Below are positions 45,374 through 54,588 of a stretch of 64,000 nucleotides of DNA, piece after piece (within the stretch, counting starts at the first letter, position 1; each line of letters opens with the position of its first letter). Origin of the DNA: Legionella sp. 515359. GTDB taxonomy: Bacteria > Pseudomonadota > Gammaproteobacteria > Legionellales > Legionellaceae. The notes under the pieces are model-generated. The model had not been told where the DNA came from. It made no database searches and was given only the letters and a program-made list of their open reading frames with translations. The position numbers and the translations under genes were made by a program. The stretch is taken from the NCBI GenBank assembly GCA_025941565.1, contig JAPCYN010000001.1, forward strand, positions 115,361-179,360, given 5' to 3'.

Positions 45374-46585
45374 ATGCAGGCAATACCCGAGCAACAGCAG
45401 GAGGTACAAAAAGTACAACCGATAATATATTTTGTTATTTTTATGATGATGATATTGGTGCAAATCTCCATTGACCAATATATTCCATCATTACCTGCGA
45501 TTACTAAAGCCTTTAATAGTAACGAGTCATCAATTCAATTCACTCTATTTCTTTTTATGTTTGGATTGGGTATTTCTCATATTTTTTTTGGACCTTGGTC
45601 TGATAAAATTGGGCGTAAACGCCCATTAATTTATGGTATTGGAATAAGTATTATAGGGTGTCTCTGTTGTTTACTTGCTCCTTCGGTACAGGTGTTGATG
45701 TTGGGACGTTTTTTACAAGGATTCGGAATTGGTTCGTGCAGTTCAGTGGGGCGCTCTTTAATTCGTGATCTTTTTACTGACCGATATTTGTCAAAAATTG
45801 GTTCTTATGTTGGTGTGGCAAGTACCTTCCTTTTAGTTGCTTCACCCATTTGGGGTGGATTTATTCAAGAGCACTTTGGATGGAGGGCTAATTTTTTATT
45901 TATTTTTATTGTAGGGTTGAGCTTTTGGATTTTTATTCTTCTGGTTTTGCCTGAAACGAACAAAAATCTTAATCCTGATGCCACTAAGGTAAGGGTGATA
46001 CAGCAAAATTATTTTGCTTTATTGAAATCTAAAATTTTTTTAGGTTATACCCTATGTGCGTGTTTTGCATGTTCCGGTTTAGTTGCTTATCTTACTATTG
46101 GCCCTTTCTTGTTTCAAAATGTATTGGGATTAAGTCCTTTGGAATATGGTCAACTGTCAATTTTTATTGCTGTTGCTATTTGCCTGAGTGGAATAATTAA
46201 CAGCCAATTAGTCATGTCTAAAGGGGTACCTTACATGTTATTTATTGGTATCTTGTTCATGATTTGTGGGGGCGGGATCATGCTCAGCTTTGCTCTTGCA
46301 GGCATAATGAATGTACTGACAATCATGCTCCCCATTGCTTTGTTTAGTATGGGGGCAGGTTTTACTTTTATTAACGCGTTTGCAGGAGTTTTTCATCCTT
46401 TTCCACAAATTGCGGGAACTGTGGCAGCATTATATGTCAGCATGCAGGATTTAGCTTCCGCATTGACAAGTGGTCTTATCGCAGTGACCAAGATACAAGG
46501 CCAATTTTCTTTGGCTGTAATATTACTTGCTCTAGGCTTAAGTGCTTTAGCTGCATGGTATTATCAAAAAACAATGACTCAATGA
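45374..46585 (+). CDS. Bcr/CflA-type MFS efflux transporter
   Basis: 403-residue drug:H+ antiporter of the DHA1 group. The ATG at 45374 has AAGGAC 7 bases upstream. About twelve membrane segments; motif A is GPWSDKIGRKRPL between segments 2 and 3, and motif C-like GSCSSVGRSLIRDL and ASTFLLVASPIWGGFIQ follow. Related proteins export chloramphenicol or bicyclomycin; the substrate here is unknown. Divergent from aroQ. Confidence 0.88.
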   Translation: MQAIPEQQQEVQKVQPIIYFVIFMMMILVQISIDQYIPSLPAITKAFNSNESSIQFTLFLFMFGLGISHIFFGPWSDKIGRKRPLIYGIGISIIGCLCCLLAPSVQVLMLGRFLQGFGIGSCSSVGRSLIRDLFTDRYLSKIGSYVGVASTFLLVASPIWGGFIQEHFGWRANFLFIFIVGLSFWIFILLVLPETNKNLNPDATKVRVIQQNYFALLKSKIFLGYTLCACFACSGLVAYLTIGPFLFQNVLGLSPLEYGQLSIFIAVAICLSGIINSQLVMSKGVPYMLFIGILFMICGGGIMLSFALAGIMNVLTIMLPIALFSMGAGFTFINAFAGVFHPFPQIAGTVAALYVSMQDLASALTSGLIAVTKIQGQFSLAVILLALGLSALAAWYYQKTMTQ

Positions 46586-46890
46586 AATAAATTAATTATT
46601 CCTGAAAATCACACTATTTGGGGGGTATCTCTTGGCAGGGAAGGTTTCTTTCCTCTTCATGCCGTAATTTCATCTGGGTTTGTTGCCAAGCATCAAATAA
46701 TAATTTCAAAAATACTAAAACTGTGCTAGCTTGGATAAGATTTTTAGAGTTATTGGTTGTTTTCACAGGTGTGACTCACTGTTGAAACCAAGCAGGTTAT
46801 TCATAACTTGATTTTAAGGATTAATTGGTTTTGCAGGAGACGAGTTGCTTTCAATTTTTAGATTAAGTTGCAAATAAGGAGTGGGTTTCC
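46586..46890 (+). promoter_or_regulatory. 305-bp spacer before proA
   Basis: No gene is supported. It contains an imperfect hairpin around 46632-46663 (GGCAGGGAAGG against CCTCTTCATGCC) that may end the MFS transcript. The remaining ~220 bp are AT-rich and must hold the proA promoter. I found no convincing -35/-10 pair. A good Shine-Dalgarno (AAGGAG) lies 9 bases before the proA ATG. Confidence 0.4.
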
Positions 46891-48537
46891 ATGCATCATA
46901 ATTACTATTTATCTCCATTGGCTGTTGCTCTGGCTTTAGGAATAGCATCTTCCGCGAGAGCCGCAGAACCTATGCCTTTACAGAAGGCATCTCTTGAGCA
47001 AGTAAAGCAAAAGTTTGCGTTGACGACGCAAGGTGTCTCTGTTGCTAAAGATAGTTTACGTTTCGTAAGCGAGCATACTGACAGTAATAAAGTAACTCAT
47101 GTGCGTATGCAACAGCAATATGTAGGATTTCCTGTTTATGGCGGTTATGCAATCATGCATAGCATGAATACAGCAAAATCATTAGCCAAAGCACAGTCAA
47201 ACGTGGCGATGAATGGCGTTGTTTATCAAGGTTTGCAGACTGAATTAGGTCAACCTGATGCTTCTTTTTTGAAAAATGCTGATGCGGCATTACAACTGTT
47301 TAAAGCCAAGTATGCAGGTAAAGATGTCAGTGATGAAAAAGTCACTCCTCTGATTTATATCGATGCTCAGCATAAAGCTCATTGGGCTTATAAAGTGAGT
47401 GCTCTTGTTGTCCATAGAGATCAAATTCCAGAGCGCCCAACTGCAATTATTGACGCAAAAACCAATAAACCCTTTGTGCAATGGAATGATATAAAAACCC
47501 GTAAAGATTCAGTGAATGGATTAGGCTTTGGTGGAAATAACAAAACAGGTTTCTATCGGTACGGTGCTGATTTGTCTTACCTTGATTTAACTCGTGATAC
47601 GAGTAATGAAGTCTGCTTTATGGAAAACAGTGATGTTAAAGTAATTGACATGGATCACCGATACAGTTCAAAACGTAAAGCAATGAAATTCGATTGTCCA
47701 ACCAATGACTCCAATGTTTATCTGACGGGTTACAAAGGAGATGGTTATGACAAACAAAATGGGGCTGCCTCTCCAACCAATGATGCATTGTATGCTGGCC
47801 ATGTGATTCGGCATATGTATAAAGAATGGTATGATACTAATGCACTAAGTAACTCGGATGGATCGCCAATGCAGTTAGTCATGCGCGTTCACTATGGTGA
47901 AGGTTATGAGAATGCATATTGGGATGGTCAACAGATGACTTTTGGTGACGGTGATACCATGATGTATCCTTTGGTATCTCTTGGTGTAGCCGCTCATGAA
48001 ATCAGTCATGGTTTTACAGAACAACATTCCAATCTTGAATATTATGGTCAATCAGGTGGTATGAATGAGGCTTTTTCTGACATGGCAGCACAGGCAGCTG
48101 AGTATTATTCTGTAAATAAAAGCACCTGGCAAATTGGTGGCGAGATCATGAAAGAAGACAGCGGCTGGGATGCATTACGCTACATGGATAAACCAAGTCG
48201 TGATGGTGAGTCTATTGATACTGCTGATGAATATTATGGTGGTCTGGATGTACATTACTCCAGCGGGGTATACAACCACTTATTCTACATCTTAGCCAGT
48301 CAACCTAATTGGAATACTCGATTAGCTTTCGATGTGATGGTCAAAGCAAACATGGATTACTGGACGCCTTATTCAAACTTTGATGACGGCGGTGAAGGTA
48401 TAGTTAGTGCCATTAATGATCTAATCGCTGCTGATCAGAACCATGAGAAGTATCCTTCGACTGCTGTATGTGATGTTAAAAAATCATTAAATGAAGTTAA
48501 AATCATTACCAATATGGACGGTTGTACTGCTAATTAG
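46891..48537 (+). CDS. proA: Secreted zinc metalloprotease ProA/Msp (family M4)
   Basis: 548-residue preproenzyme of the thermolysin family and the major type II-secreted protease of Legionella (also called Msp). A signal peptide (about 1-24, ending SSARAAEP) is followed by an FTP-type propeptide with QQQYVGFPVYGGYAIMH. The mature domain has the zinc site HEISH at residues 369-373, the third ligand Glu393 in GGMNEAFSD, and DVHYSSGVYNHLFY with the catalytic His. The length is close to L. pneumophila ProA. It is a known virulence-associated exoenzyme. The 3' end overlaps the convergent hydrolase by 4 bp. Confidence 0.95.
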   Translation: MHHNYYLSPLAVALALGIASSARAAEPMPLQKASLEQVKQKFALTTQGVSVAKDSLRFVSEHTDSNKVTHVRMQQQYVGFPVYGGYAIMHSMNTAKSLAKAQSNVAMNGVVYQGLQTELGQPDASFLKNADAALQLFKAKYAGKDVSDEKVTPLIYIDAQHKAHWAYKVSALVVHRDQIPERPTAIIDAKTNKPFVQWNDIKTRKDSVNGLGFGGNNKTGFYRYGADLSYLDLTRDTSNEVCFMENSDVKVIDMDHRYSSKRKAMKFDCPTNDSNVYLTGYKGDGYDKQNGAASPTNDALYAGHVIRHMYKEWYDTNALSNSDGSPMQLVMRVHYGEGYENAYWDGQQMTFGDGDTMMYPLVSLGVAAHEISHGFTEQHSNLEYYGQSGGMNEAFSDMAAQAAEYYSVNKSTWQIGGEIMKEDSGWDALRYMDKPSRDGESIDTADEYYGGLDVHYSSGVYNHLFYILASQPNWNTRLAFDVMVKANMDYWTPYSNFDDGGEGIVSAINDLIAADQNHEKYPSTAVCDVKKSLNEVKIITNMDGCTAN

Positions 48538-49379
48538 TCTGTGTGGGTAATAAAATCAGCCAGAAGTTTACTGATAACTTCTGGCTGTTCCATATGAATA
48601 TGATGTCCTCCATCCATGTGTTGGACTGTAAGTTTTTTTACCGCTTTAATCCTGTTCTTGATAATTTCAGTATCAAAAGAAAATCCTCTGCTGGATAGAA
48701 TTAAACAGGTTTTTGCAGTGATTTCTTGCAGACAAGAAAGTATTTGAGGTTCTGTCATCCGTAAAGGTGAGCGTACCAGTAAACGTTGATCATGCCGCCA
48801 ATACAATTTACCTTGTTTTTCTACCAAACTTCGTTCACAAAGAATTTTCGCGATGTCTAAAGAAACGTATCCTTTAAAAGCACGAGCAAGAGCTGCACTG
48901 TTGGTGTTGTCATACCCCTTGGATTTTTTGCTTTTTTGAGTAAGAAGATGTGCATAGTCTCTTAATTGCTGACATGCGGTTTCTGCAGGATGAGAAAATG
49001 GACCTAATCCCTCAATCAGGCTTAGCGAGTGGAAACGCTCTGGAACTACACCGCCAACTAAACTTGCCAGACAAGCGCCCATGGAGTGTCCTAATAAATG
49101 GATCTTATCAAGTTTTAATGCATTGATTATTTCGATAACAATAAAAATACCATCAAAAAAATGATAGTGGCATCCTTTAGGAAGATGCGATGAGTGACCA
49201 TGTCCAGGTAAGTCAACTGCTATGAAATGAAAATCATTCTCTAAATATGAAGCAAGGGGGGCAAAACTATTGGCATTATCCAACCATCCATGGAGGGCCA
49301 GAATAGTTGGTTTATCAGGGTTTCCCCAAGTCGTGCATGCTATAGTAAAGCCTGGAATGGTTAGATTTAATGGTTTCAT
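48534..49379 (-). CDS. Alpha/beta hydrolase
   Basis: 281-residue alpha/beta-hydrolase fold enzyme. The oxyanion-side motif is LHGWLDNANSF, the nucleophile elbow GHSMGACLA (Ser), and the terminal His in DGGHHIHMEQPE. This resembles serine hydrolases of the MEST/SERHL type; substrate unknown. It converges with proA and diverges from the candidate RNA gene at 49449. Confidence 0.88.
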   Translation of the reverse strand: MKPLNLTIPGFTIACTTWGNPDKPTILALHGWLDNANSFAPLASYLENDFHFIAVDLPGHGHSSHLPKGCHYHFFDGIFIVIEIINALKLDKIHLLGHSMGACLASLVGGVVPERFHSLSLIEGLGPFSHPAETACQQLRDYAHLLTQKSKKSKGYDNTNSAALARAFKGYVSLDIAKILCERSLVEKQGKLYWRHDQRLLVRSPLRMTEPQILSCLQEITAKTCLILSSRGFSFDTEIIKNRIKAVKKLTVQHMDGGHHIHMEQPEVISKLLADFITHTD

Positions 49380-49448
49380 TTTATTTACTATTTTTTTAAT
49401 TATTATAAGTAATCATTATATCGCTACCCTAAAAGGGAGGGTTATAAT

Positions 49449-49566
49449 TCATTATAGAATGAATAAGGATTTTTACCGCATTGTTTCAAAGATTACAATG
49501 AATTGCTGCCCATAAACGTCGGGGTAAGCTGCAAGATCCAGGGTCGGCGTGCAGTACCCTTTTTTT
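49449..49566 (+). ncRNA. Candidate small RNA with orphan intrinsic terminator
   Basis: A strong + strand terminator ends here although no + strand protein gene lies upstream; the gene before it is on the - strand and divergent. A TATAAT at 49443-49448 could be its -10, though the -35 is poor. A short stem, ATTCAT/ATGAAT, is near the 5' side. The transcript would be about 110 bases. I do not recognise it; it is not tmRNA, 4.5S RNA or a typical GGA-rich RsmY/RsmZ. Confidence 0.5.
49522..49566 (+). terminator. Strong rho-independent terminator
   Basis: GGGTA 49522-49526 and CTGCA 49529-49533 pair with TGCAG 49550-49554 and TACCC 49555-49559 (2-base bulge), followed by seven T residues at 49560-49566. 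It is the clearest terminator on the + strand of the window. Confidence 0.75.
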
Positions 49567-49613
49567 ATGTATTTAGTGTTATGCTTAATACAGGAACTTG
49601 AAAAGAGTAAACC

Positions 49614-50375
49614 ATGCAACAAGAAGTACATAGCGTTTCATTAATAACTTATAATATTCATAAAGGGTTCGGCGTGGGAGCTGTGCGTTTTTTGCTTCCC
49701 AAAATGCGTGACGCAATTACGAGTTTGAACCCTGATTTTGTTTTTTTACAAGAAGTTCAAGGCGAGCACATAAAACGACAAAAACGAATCAATGCTTGGC
49801 CTGATTCTCCGCAATTTGAGTACATTGCTGAAAACATATGGCCACACTATGTTTATGCAAAAAATGCTGTGTATGAATCAGGGCATCATGGGAATGCAAT
49901 TTTAAGTAAATATGCTTTTGAGCGATTTGAAAATATTAATCTTGCAAACATACGTAGAGCCTCGAGGGGGATATTGCACGCACAACTGAAACTGGATCAG
50001 GTCACTATCCATTTATTATGTGTGCACTTAGGTCTTTTTAAGGCGGAGCGTATGGTTCAATGTAATGCATTAATGCAACGTATAAAGGACGTAGTTCCAC
50101 AAGATGAACCCCTGTTGATGGCGGGTGATTTCAACGATTGGCGTACGGTTATTTCCAAGCCACTGGCTGAGAATTTAAATATAGAAGAGGCTTTTGTTTC
50201 AGTGGAAGGACAGCATGCACGCTCATTCCCTGCGATCAAACCGGCACTTTGTGTTGATCGTGTCTATTTTCGTGGTATGAAAGTACACGAAGTAGCCTGT
50301 TTACATGGCAAGCCCTGGCGAATGCTTTCTGATCATTTGCCGCTCTATGCACGCTTTGAGTTGATTAAGCCCTAG
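49614..50375 (+). CDS. Endonuclease/exonuclease/phosphatase family protein
   Basis: 253-residue member of the EEP fold (DNase I-like). Motifs: SLITYNIHKGFG with the metal Asn, FVFLQEVQG with the metal Glu, GHHGNAILSKY, LMAGDFNDW with the Asp-Asn pair, and the C-terminal SDHLPLYA with the catalytic Asp-His. Family members act on phosphodiesters, phospholipids or inositol phosphates; the substrate is unknown. No signal peptide. Confidence 0.87.
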   Translation: MQQEVHSVSLITYNIHKGFGVGAVRFLLPKMRDAITSLNPDFVFLQEVQGEHIKRQKRINAWPDSPQFEYIAENIWPHYVYAKNAVYESGHHGNAILSKYAFERFENINLANIRRASRGILHAQLKLDQVTIHLLCVHLGLFKAERMVQCNALMQRIKDVVPQDEPLLMAGDFNDWRTVISKPLAENLNIEEAFVSVEGQHARSFPAIKPALCVDRVYFRGMKVHEVACLHGKPWRMLSDHLPLYARFELIKP

Positions 50376-50382
50376 ATTAACG

Positions 50383-50459
50383 GCGTAACGTGGGCGAAGC
50401 AAAGCGCAACCCTTGAAGGGGGTATTACTCGGAATTCTCGAGCTTCCGCTTTGCTACAG
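50383..50459. repeat. Imperfect palindrome, GTAGCC/CCCGGG family (paired copies)
   Basis: The left unit GTAACGTGGGCGAAGCAAAG faces a right unit that reads GTAGCAAAGCGGAAGCTCGA on the - strand. It is weaker than the copy at 16420 but has the same arrangement. It lies between the convergent EEP and aldolase genes. Confidence 0.5.
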
Positions 50460-50519
50460 TCCTTATTATGGGGGGTAGCATGTTACCCAATGAGTAAAGA
50501 CCTCTCCCCAGTAGAATGA

Positions 50520-51530
50520 TTATTCCATCTTGCTGTTATATTCACCAACACTGGCTATGCTATTCAAGCGGGCACGTTTTAATAAAGCTTCTTGGGCTTT
50601 AGCGATATTCGCTTTATTTCCACCCCAGGCTGTTAAACAATCTTCCTGTAATGCTCTGCCGAAAGAAAAGCTGAGTAACCAGGGTTGATGGTCAATGCTA
50701 TTTATTGCATTTAAATTTTCCGTAGCTTGTTGCGGAGTTTGGCCGCCAGAGAGGAAATTAATTGTTGGCACTGCAGCAGGTACATTATTACGGAATACAC
50801 TAATTGTGTAGTCTGCAACCTCATCAGGCTCACTGAAGGGGCTATGTGCTTTACCGCAAGTTACCATGCTAGGTTTTAGGATAATATGCTCTAATTCAAT
50901 TTGGTGAATAAATAAAGCATGGAATAATTCATGCAGCACAATTTCACAGACCTCTGCACAATGTTCAATGCTGTGATCTCCATCCATAAGTATTTCAGGT
51001 TCAACGATGGGAACAATTCCAGCTTCTTGGCAAGCGGCAGCATAGCGTGCCAAATTTTCTGCACCTGTTTTCACTGCAGTTAAACTGGGAGCAAATTCAG
51101 AAATTGAATAAACATTACGCCATTTGGCAAATTTTGCACCCAACTTTTTAAAATGTTGCAACCGCTCGGCTAATCCGTCCAAGCCTTGGGTTACTTTTTC
51201 ATTTTCAGTATTGGCTAAATGCACTAATCCTTTATCTACTTTGATGCCTGGAACAATACCCTTATTGGCGAATAACTGAGGAATAGGAGTTCCATGCTCA
51301 TCAGTTTGGGTAAAGGTTTCTTCAAATAAAATAACCCCATTAACATATTGTTCCAAATCTGTTGTAGTTGCGAGCAGTAGTCTATAATCTCTGCGGTTTT
51401 CTTCGGTGTTTTCAATACCAATCGAAGCAAAGCGCTTTCCTATAGTTGAATTGCTTTCATCTGCAGCTAAAATACCTTTACCTTCTTGCAGCATTTGTTC
51501 CATAGTATTGGATAATTCTTCGTAACTCAT
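50520..51530 (-). CDS. Fructose-bisphosphate aldolase class I
   Basis: 336-residue Schiff-base aldolase of glycolysis/gluconeogenesis. Family segments: GKGILAADESNSTIGKRF, NRRDYRLLLATT, FAKWRNVYSI (with the Lys-Trp-Arg segment), IVPIVEPEILMDGDHS, the Schiff-base Lys in HIILKPSMVTCGK, and LSGGQTPQQATENLNAIN. Single gene; the divergent or upstream partner is the FNR-type reductase on the same strand. Confidence 0.93.
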   Translation of the reverse strand: MSYEELSNTMEQMLQEGKGILAADESNSTIGKRFASIGIENTEENRRDYRLLLATTTDLEQYVNGVILFEETFTQTDEHGTPIPQLFANKGIVPGIKVDKGLVHLANTENEKVTQGLDGLAERLQHFKKLGAKFAKWRNVYSISEFAPSLTAVKTGAENLARYAAACQEAGIVPIVEPEILMDGDHSIEHCAEVCEIVLHELFHALFIHQIELEHIILKPSMVTCGKAHSPFSEPDEVADYTISVFRNNVPAAVPTINFLSGGQTPQQATENLNAINSIDHQPWLLSFSFGRALQEDCLTAWGGNKANIAKAQEALLKRARLNSIASVGEYNSKME

Positions 51531-51557
51531 ATTTGTATTTACTCCTGATTGTTTACA

Positions 51558-52292
51558 TTATCTAGATATATATTTTTCACGAATAATTTGTTGCATGGCA
51601 AAACCTTGCTCTTTTAACGTGTTAAAGGCCTCGTCAATCATACCCGGATTTCCGCATAAATAAACAACATCACGCTGAGGATTGAGATTTAGAGTAGGAA
51701 AAGCATGCTGTACGTAGCCGCTGAATTCATTTTCGTTTAACTCATGCACGGGTTGTCTGCTTAAATAGGGCCTGAATGTGACCTTAGGGTATTTTTGCGA
51801 GAAATCTTGAAATTCAGTGGCATAAAGAATTTCTTCGCGTCGCTGTACTCCTTGCAGGATAACTACTTCGAGTTCAGAATGTTGCTCCATGAGTACGCTG
51901 AGTTCTTGCAGCATTGCTCTATAGGGTGTAACACCTGTACTGGTAGCGACAAAGATAAATCGACCGGGTATTTCATTTTTGATAATGAGTCGGCCGTAGG
52001 GTCCACTAACCTGAACGGTATCACCAGGCGTTAAATTATAAAGCAATTCGGTACCTGGTCCATTTGCAAAATAACCTGCTGCAATTTCAATTTGATTATC
52101 TTTTTTGGGTGCATTGGCTATACTATAACTACGTTTTAATGATTTACCTTGATGTTCAAAATGAATGGTAATAAATTGTCCAGGTAAATAATTAAAATGA
52201 GGTGCTACTTCACAAGTAAAAATGAAGTGTTTTACTTTAGGAGAGATCATAAATGACTCTTTTAAAGTGATAGGAAATGTATTTATTTGCAT
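51558..52292 (-). CDS. Ferredoxin--NADP(+) reductase-type flavoprotein
   Basis: 244-residue FAD/NAD(P)H oxidoreductase. I chose ATG 52292 (MQINTFPITLKESFMI); the longer frame begins at TTG. The FAD site is RSYSIANAP, the flavin-phosphate region is YFANGPGTELLYNL, and the nicotinamide side is TSTGVTPYRAML and LCGNPGMIDEAF. It ends with the EKYISR tail. It may reduce ferredoxin or flavodoxin, but other FNR-like roles cannot be excluded. Confidence 0.85.
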   Translation of the reverse strand: MQINTFPITLKESFMISPKVKHFIFTCEVAPHFNYLPGQFITIHFEHQGKSLKRSYSIANAPKKDNQIEIAAGYFANGPGTELLYNLTPGDTVQVSGPYGRLIIKNEIPGRFIFVATSTGVTPYRAMLQELSVLMEQHSELEVVILQGVQRREEILYATEFQDFSQKYPKVTFRPYLSRQPVHELNENEFSGYVQHAFPTLNLNPQRDVVYLCGNPGMIDEAFNTLKEQGFAMQQIIREKYISR

Positions 52293-52398
52293 GACGAATA
52301 TCAACTTTACTGTAAAAATCTTAGATTATAACTCTGAACTGAGGTTAATATAAGCAAAAAATTATGCATTACAAGTTTTAGCGGCATATAATTAGAGT

Positions 52399-52941
52399 AT
52401 GAATACACCAGATCTCATTACAATGATAGGCAATTTAAGCCGATCTTTATACCCAGTGCAGCATTTAATTAGCGGGGGAGCATACATGCTGGGTATTTTA
52501 TTTTTTTTGACCGCCATTGCCAAACTCAGAAAAATTGCGGATCACCGATCAGGATCTTCGTCGCAAGAAAAGATGTATAGTCCAATGATGTACTTAATGA
52601 TTGGTGCGGCCCTGCTTTATTTGCCTACTGCTTTAGATATTATGGCCAATACTAGCTTTGGTATAGGCAATGTTTTAACTTATACGTCATATAATCCTTC
52701 AAATATATTCAGCTCCATGGGCTTAGTGATCCAAACTGCGGGAGTATTATGGTTTGTACGGGGGTGTGTGTTGGTTGCACATGCCAGTCAACCAGGAACT
52801 CAGCATGGACCTAAAGGTTTGGTATTTATAATTGCCGGAGTATTGGCAATGAATTTTGATAACACTATAGCCATGCTGAATTACATCATGAGCGCTATGG
52901 CTAATTGGAGTATGACTCTTAAAGCAAGCCAAGGATACTAG
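52399..52941 (+). CDS. IcmC/DotE/DotV-family Dot/Icm component
   Basis: 180-residue inner-membrane protein with about four hydrophobic segments: LISGGAYMLGILFFLTAIAK, YLMIGAALLYLPTALDIM, LVIQTAGVLWFVRGCVL and GLVFIIAGVLAMNFDNTIAM. These resemble IcmC/DotE and its paralogue DotV, whose genes serve the type IVB secretion system. In L. pneumophila dotV lies away from the two main dot/icm loci and not far from proA, as here, so DotV is my preferred reading. I could not align it. Confidence 0.6.
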   Translation: MNTPDLITMIGNLSRSLYPVQHLISGGAYMLGILFFLTAIAKLRKIADHRSGSSSQEKMYSPMMYLMIGAALLYLPTALDIMANTSFGIGNVLTYTSYNPSNIFSSMGLVIQTAGVLWFVRGCVLVAHASQPGTQHGPKGLVFIIAGVLAMNFDNTIAMLNYIMSAMANWSMTLKASQGY

Positions 52942-52949
52942 TCATTGGC

Positions 52950-53231
52950 TTAATTTTCTTCCCCACATATCCTGAGGTTATTTGCCTTGGCAAAATCAAT
53001 AATGGATTGATATAACAAAGGACTTGATTCTTTAAGTTTTGGATCAAGCAGGACGCATTGATATCCCTCACTATTTACACTTGGCCGTAATAGGGGAGAA
53101 TAATGAATACGACTGTTTTTAAAGCTTGCCAGCGAACCACTCATTCGTTCTGCCCAGTCACTGGGTCGAAAAGTTTTTCCTTGGTCAGTTATTCCTTCGA
53201 TAATAATTGTCTTATTTTTAGGTGCAGCCAT
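52950..53231 (-). CDS. DUF3579 family protein
   Basis: 93-residue protein with the family pattern: IIIEGITDQGKTFRPSDWAERMSG, YSPLLRPSVNSEGYQCVLLDP, and ending FAKANNLRI. DUF3579 proteins are small, cytoplasmic and of unknown function. It converges with the DotV-like gene with a 9-bp gap. Confidence 0.85.
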   Translation of the reverse strand: MAAPKNKTIIIEGITDQGKTFRPSDWAERMSGSLASFKNSRIHYSPLLRPSVNSEGYQCVLLDPKLKESSPLLYQSIIDFAKANNLRICGEEN

Positions 53232-53406
53232 ATCTTGTATACAATATAAATACAGTATGATAAGTATACCATCATATAATGGACGCTGTACGGAAATTCA
53301 CTTATTTTGCCGAAATAAATTTGTGCTGAATTTGGTTTTCAAAAGCAGTTTTTATCCCTATTATGTCAATATATTCTATTGGGCATTTTTTTGAAGGTTA
53401 TTAGGA

Positions 53407-54144
53407 ATGGAAAAAGAAAATCATTCGGGTATTTATTTGCTGCCTAATTTGTTTACAACAGCCAGCCTGTTTGCAGCATTTTATTCTCTTGTTGCATCAA
53501 TGAAAGGGCAATTTGAAGCCTCCATCATCGCTATATTTATTGGTATGATTGCAGATGGATTGGATGGGCGAATTGCACGTTTAACGAATACACAGACCGA
53601 GTTTGGTGCTGAATATGATAGTTTATCTGATATGGTCACATTTGGAGTTGCGCCCTCATTATTAGTGTATAATTTATTTCTAAGCCAGCTGGGGAAAGTA
53701 GGTTGGTTGGTTGCTTTCGTTTATACAGCTGCTGTTGCCTTGCGTTTAGCGCGTTTTAATACTCAAATTGAAACAGCCGATAAACGATATTTTCAAGGAT
53801 TACCTTGTCCCCCATCTGCAGCAGTAATGGCCTCTTTTGCGTGGTTATGCTACCAACATGAGTGGCAAAATATATTTGTGGCCATATTAACTGCGATTTT
53901 GTCATTAATGGCTTCAGGCTTAATGGTTTCTAACTTTCGTTATTACAGTTTTAAGGAAGTGGATTTTAAGGGTAAGGTTCCATTTCTTTACGTCTTAGTG
54001 ATGATTATTTTATTTGTAGCCATTGCCGCAAATCCTTCAGTAGTTTTATTTGTTGGTTTTACTGTTTATGCATTATCTGGATTGTTTATGACTTTACTGG
54101 CCTTGCATCGAATGAGGAAGCAACGAAAGAATTCCGAGAAATGA
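53407..54144 (+). CDS. pssA: CDP-diacylglycerol--serine O-phosphatidyltransferase
   Basis: Makes phosphatidylserine, precursor of phosphatidylethanolamine. 245 residues with about seven membrane segments. The CDP-alcohol phosphotransferase motif is DGLDGRIARLTNTQTEFGAEYDSLSD (starting about residue 54), the type II (Bacillus-like) membrane form. The start follows a TTAGGA signal. It diverges from DUF3579. Confidence 0.92.
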   Translation: MEKENHSGIYLLPNLFTTASLFAAFYSLVASMKGQFEASIIAIFIGMIADGLDGRIARLTNTQTEFGAEYDSLSDMVTFGVAPSLLVYNLFLSQLGKVGWLVAFVYTAAVALRLARFNTQIETADKRYFQGLPCPPSAAVMASFAWLCYQHEWQNIFVAILTAILSLMASGLMVSNFRYYSFKEVDFKGKVPFLYVLVMIILFVAIAANPSVVLFVGFTVYALSGLFMTLLALHRMRKQRKNSEK

Positions 54145-54218
54145 AAGCAGCGCATGATGGCCACTCAATAAATGTTTTTAGGATTGATTTTCAATGAGGA
54201 TAATTATTTCAATCCTAA

Positions 54219-54488
54219 CTACTCACCTTCGCCAAAATAATTATTAATTAAATGAGTTAATGCTTCATTCATTTGCACTTCATCTGGGCCTTCCATTTCC
54301 ATAATGAGTTCACTACCTTTATTGGCTGCAAGCATCATGACGCCCATAATGCTTTTCCCATTAACGGTTTGCGAATTGCTGGTTACTTCAATGTGGCTTT
54401 GGAATTTTGCTGCGGTAGAAACAAACTTCGCCGAAGCGCGCGCATGTAAGCCCAGTTTATTAATTATTTTAATCTTTGTTTTAATCAT
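54219..54488 (-). CDS. HPr-like phosphocarrier (NPr/PtsO)
   Basis: 89-residue HPr-fold protein; the phosphorylated His lies in LGLHARASAKF near residue 15, and the NGKSIMGVMMLAA segment carries the regulatory Ser-type position. In this group, rpoN-hpf-ptsN-rapZ-ptsO is usual; here only rpoN, hpf and this gene are found, so it is probably the NPr of the nitrogen PTS. A 253-bp gap with a repeat separates it from hpf. Confidence 0.88.
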   Translation of the reverse strand: MIKTKIKIINKLGLHARASAKFVSTAAKFQSHIEVTSNSQTVNGKSIMGVMMLAANKGSELIMEMEGPDEVQMNEALTHLINNYFGEGE

Positions 54489-54519
54489 AGCGCTACAGTA
54501 CCACGAATTAGGTAATAAG

Positions 54520-54588
54520 TGTAGCTGAGTGCAGCAAGTGGAACCTGTAATAGAATCAGGAAGTCGCTTCGCTGCTTACAAAGCTACT
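54520..54588. repeat. Imperfect palindrome, GTAGCC/CCCGGG family (paired copies)
   Basis: GTAGCTGAGTGCAGCAAGTG at 54521 faces a unit that reads GTAGCTTTGTAAGCAGCGAA on the - strand. The 253-bp gap between the HPr gene and hpf contains nothing else that I can name. The ptsN and rapZ genes would normally occupy this region. Confidence 0.5.
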
